NCBI RefSeq assembly: GCF_000196615.1
Contig: NC_014306.1
Coordinates: 372,001-436,000 of the forward strand
Origin: Erwinia billingiae Eb661
Lineage (GTDB): Bacteria > Pseudomonadota > Gammaproteobacteria > Enterobacterales > Enterobacteriaceae
DNA: 64,000 bases
Direction of reading: 5' to 3'
Shown: piece by piece, positions 62,400-64,000 of the stretch
Layout of the letters: each line of letters begins with the position of its first letter
Numbering within the stretch: the stretch's first letter is position 1
Notes under the pieces: generated by a model
Databases searched by the model: none
The model's input: only the letters and a program-made list of their open reading frames with translations
What the model was told of the DNA's origin: nothing
Program-made: the position numbers and the translations under genes

Positions 62400-63944
62400 A
62401 TGCGTACAAATTTGCCCGTAACACAGCAGGAATATGTGTTTGACGATAATGCCACTCTGATGACCACCACCGACATCAGCAGCCACATCACCTATGCCAA
62501 CGATGCATTTATTGAGGCCAGCGGATTTTCGCCGGAAGAGATCAGCGGCCAGCCGCACAATATGGTGCGCCATCCGGATATGCCGCCTGAAGCCTTTGCC
62601 GATATGTGGGCGACCCTCAAGCAGGGCGAACCCTGGACCGGGCTGGTGAAAAATCGCCGTAAAAATGGCGATCATTACTGGGTGCGTGCCAACGCCATTC
62701 CGGTGGTCCGGGACGGCAAGGTGCAGGGATTTATGTCGGTTCGCACCAAACCCGGCAAGCAGGAAGTGCGTGAAACCGAAAAGCTTTACCGCGAGTTCCG
62801 CGAAGGGAAACGTAAAGGCTGGCGCTTCCATAAAGGGCTGCTGGTGCGAACCGGCTTGCTGAGCTGGACCACGCTGTTTAAAACCCTGTCTCTGCGCTGG
62901 CGCATCCGCAGCGCGATGATCGCTTTGCTGCCGTTGGCGCTGCTGGGCGTCTGGCTGCTGGGCTTGCCGGGCCGGTCGCTGGCGATCTTTGCCGCCGTCA
63001 TGGCGGTGCTGTTAATGCTGGCGTCGGCCTGGCTGGAGCAGCAGATTTCCCGCCCGATAGAGCGGATGTGCCAGCAGGCGCTGAAGGTGGCGACCGGGGC
63101 CAGCCACAAGGTGGATGAAACCGATCGGGTTGATGACGTCGGCATGACGCTGCGGGCGGTGGGTCAGCTGGGGCTGATGTTCCGCTGGCTGGTGGATGAC
63201 GTCAGCGGCCAGGCGATTAACGTGCTGAGTGCCAGCGATGCCATCGCCCACGGCAACAACGAACTGAGCCGCCGCACCGAACAAGCGGCCGCCAACGTGC
63301 AGCAAACCGCCGCCACCATGAATGAAATGACCGCGACGGTGCAGAGCAATACCGAAACCGCCCGTCAGGTGAACACGCTGTCGAAAAGCACCAGCGATGT
63401 GGCCACCAAAGGCGGCAAGGCGATGAACGAGATGGTGACGATGATGGCCGAAATCGACGAAAGTTCGAAGAAAATCGCCAGCATTACCAGCGTGATCGAC
63501 GGCATTGCTTTCCAGACCAATATCCTGGCGCTGAACGCCGCAGTGGAAGCCGCACGCGCCGGTGAGCAGGGTAAAGGCTTTGCGGTGGTGGCTGGCGAAG
63601 TCCGCAGCCTGGCGCAACGCAGCGCGGTCGCCGCCAGTGAGATCAAGAATCTGGTGGAAAACAGCGCCACCAAGGTGCGTTTAGGCAGCGATCACGTCAA
63701 CGATGCCGGTAAAACTATGGAAAACATCGTCAGCCAGGTCCAGAACGTTACCTCACTGATTGCGCAGATCAGCGCGGCGACCTCCGAGCAGGCGACCGCG
63801 CTCAGCGAAGTCAGCCTGGCGGTGGAAGACCTGGACAACATCACCCATCAAAACGCCGCGCGGGTGGAAGAGGGCGCTCAGGCCTCCGGCCGCATGACGC
63901 GTCAGGCTACGCGGCTGGTGGAAGCGATCAGCGTCTTCCGCTAA
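62400..63944 (+). CDS. aer: Aerotaxis receptor Aer-like methyl-accepting chemotaxis protein
   Basis: A 514-residue energy-taxis receptor, similar in length to E. coli Aer (506). Residues about 8-120 form the FAD-binding PAS domain ([57 protein letters not shown]). A hydrophobic anchor follows (residues about 165-210), then HAMP and the signalling hairpin with the conserved tip [20 protein letters not shown]. There is no periplasmic ligand domain. A sigma-28 promoter precedes it. In E. coli aer is elsewhere. An Aer-like paralogue rather than the orthologue is possible. Confidence 0.87.
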   Translation: MRTNLPVTQQEYVFDDNATLMTTTDISSHITYANDAFIEASGFSPEEISGQPHNMVRHPDMPPEAFADMWATLKQGEPWTGLVKNRRKNGDHYWVRANAIPVVRDGKVQGFMSVRTKPGKQEVRETEKLYREFREGKRKGWRFHKGLLVRTGLLSWTTLFKTLSLRWRIRSAMIALLPLALLGVWLLGLPGRSLAIFAAVMAVLLMLASAWLEQQISRPIERMCQQALKVATGASHKVDETDRVDDVGMTLRAVGQLGLMFRWLVDDVSGQAINVLSASDAIAHGNNELSRRTEQAAANVQQTAATMNEMTATVQSNTETARQVNTLSKSTSDVATKGGKAMNEMVTMMAEIDESSKKIASITSVIDGIAFQTNILALNAAVEAARAGEQGKGFAVVAGEVRSLAQRSAVAASEIKNLVENSATKVRLGSDHVNDAGKTMENIVSQVQNVTSLIAQISAATSEQATALSEVSLAVEDLDNITHQNAARVEEGAQASGRMTRQATRLVEAISVFR

Positions 63945-63952
63945 CCCCGGTC

Positions 63953-63984
63953 CCGGTTGCGGCACGCGAATGCGCGGCAACCGG
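63953..63984 (+). terminator. Hairpin after the aerotaxis receptor gene
   Basis: CCGGTTGC (63953-63960) and GCAACCGG (63977-63984) pair around a GC-rich loop that can itself fold (GCG/CGC). No T run within the window. Confidence 0.4.
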
Positions 63985-64000
63985 CTCGCATTGGCTAGTC

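Overview
The window reads as a chromosomal segment of a member of the Enterobacterales outside Escherichia, most likely an Erwinia/Pantoea-type genome (inference). The conserved genes follow the order of the E. coli 92-minute region: end of dinF, yjbJ, zur, dusA, pspG, qor, dnaB, tyrB, yjbQ, yjbR, uvrA, ssb, yjcB, soxS/soxR, ghxP, yjcE, actP-yjcH-acs and gltP. Compared with E. coli as I know it, alr, aphA, pdeC, yjcF and nrf are missing from their places, and several accessory blocks are inserted. There are no rRNA genes, tRNA genes, CRISPR arrays or complete insertion sequences.

Region by region. 1-10.8 kb is mostly core: a Zur regulator, a TraF-like outer-membrane protein, tRNA dihydrouridine synthase, a sigma-54 driven pspG, quinone reductase, replicative helicase, an AsnC/Lrp-type regulator next to a YitT membrane protein and surrounded by repeated GTGCRTGA motifs, then tyrB and yjbQR. 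10.8-20.8 kb is a catabolic island: a ribose-type ABC transporter split over both strands, a LacI repressor with two palindromic operators, a phosphotriesterase-related hydrolase, an M20 amidohydrolase, a cysteine-less amidotransferase-like protein, a PfkB sugar kinase, a BtpA/SgcQ protein and a TenA-like protein lacking the usual catalytic cysteine. Its substrate is unknown to me and it is the best candidate in the window for an undescribed pathway.

20.8-26 kb holds an alcohol dehydrogenase and the divergent uvrA/ssb pair with an SOS box between them. 26-45.2 kb is a second accessory stretch between ssb and yjcB: a hydroxamate siderophore receptor with fhuD and fhuB but no fhuC, a hipBA toxin-antitoxin pair, an IclR-controlled operon (MHS transporter, ketopantoate reductase-like enzyme, SDR, deacetylase-like hydrolase), an alpha/beta hydrolase, a DUF3828 protein, a VirK/YbjX protein, a 1-kb non-coding stretch, an IS3-family remnant, and a flippase plus ATP-grasp pair in AT-rich DNA.

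45.2-52.8 kb returns to core: yjcB, a diguanylate cyclase with a possible attenuator leader and a 45-codon upstream gene, soxS/soxR with a classical SoxR operator, a glutathione transferase, the purine permease ghxP and the antiporter yjcE. 52.8-64 kb has a cluster of palindromic repeats, a CidR-like regulator with cidAB, a YfaZ-like porin, the acetate genes actP-yjcH-acs, gltP, and an Aer-type aerotaxis receptor behind a flagellar sigma-28 promoter. The cidAB and acetate genes plausibly work together on overflow metabolites.
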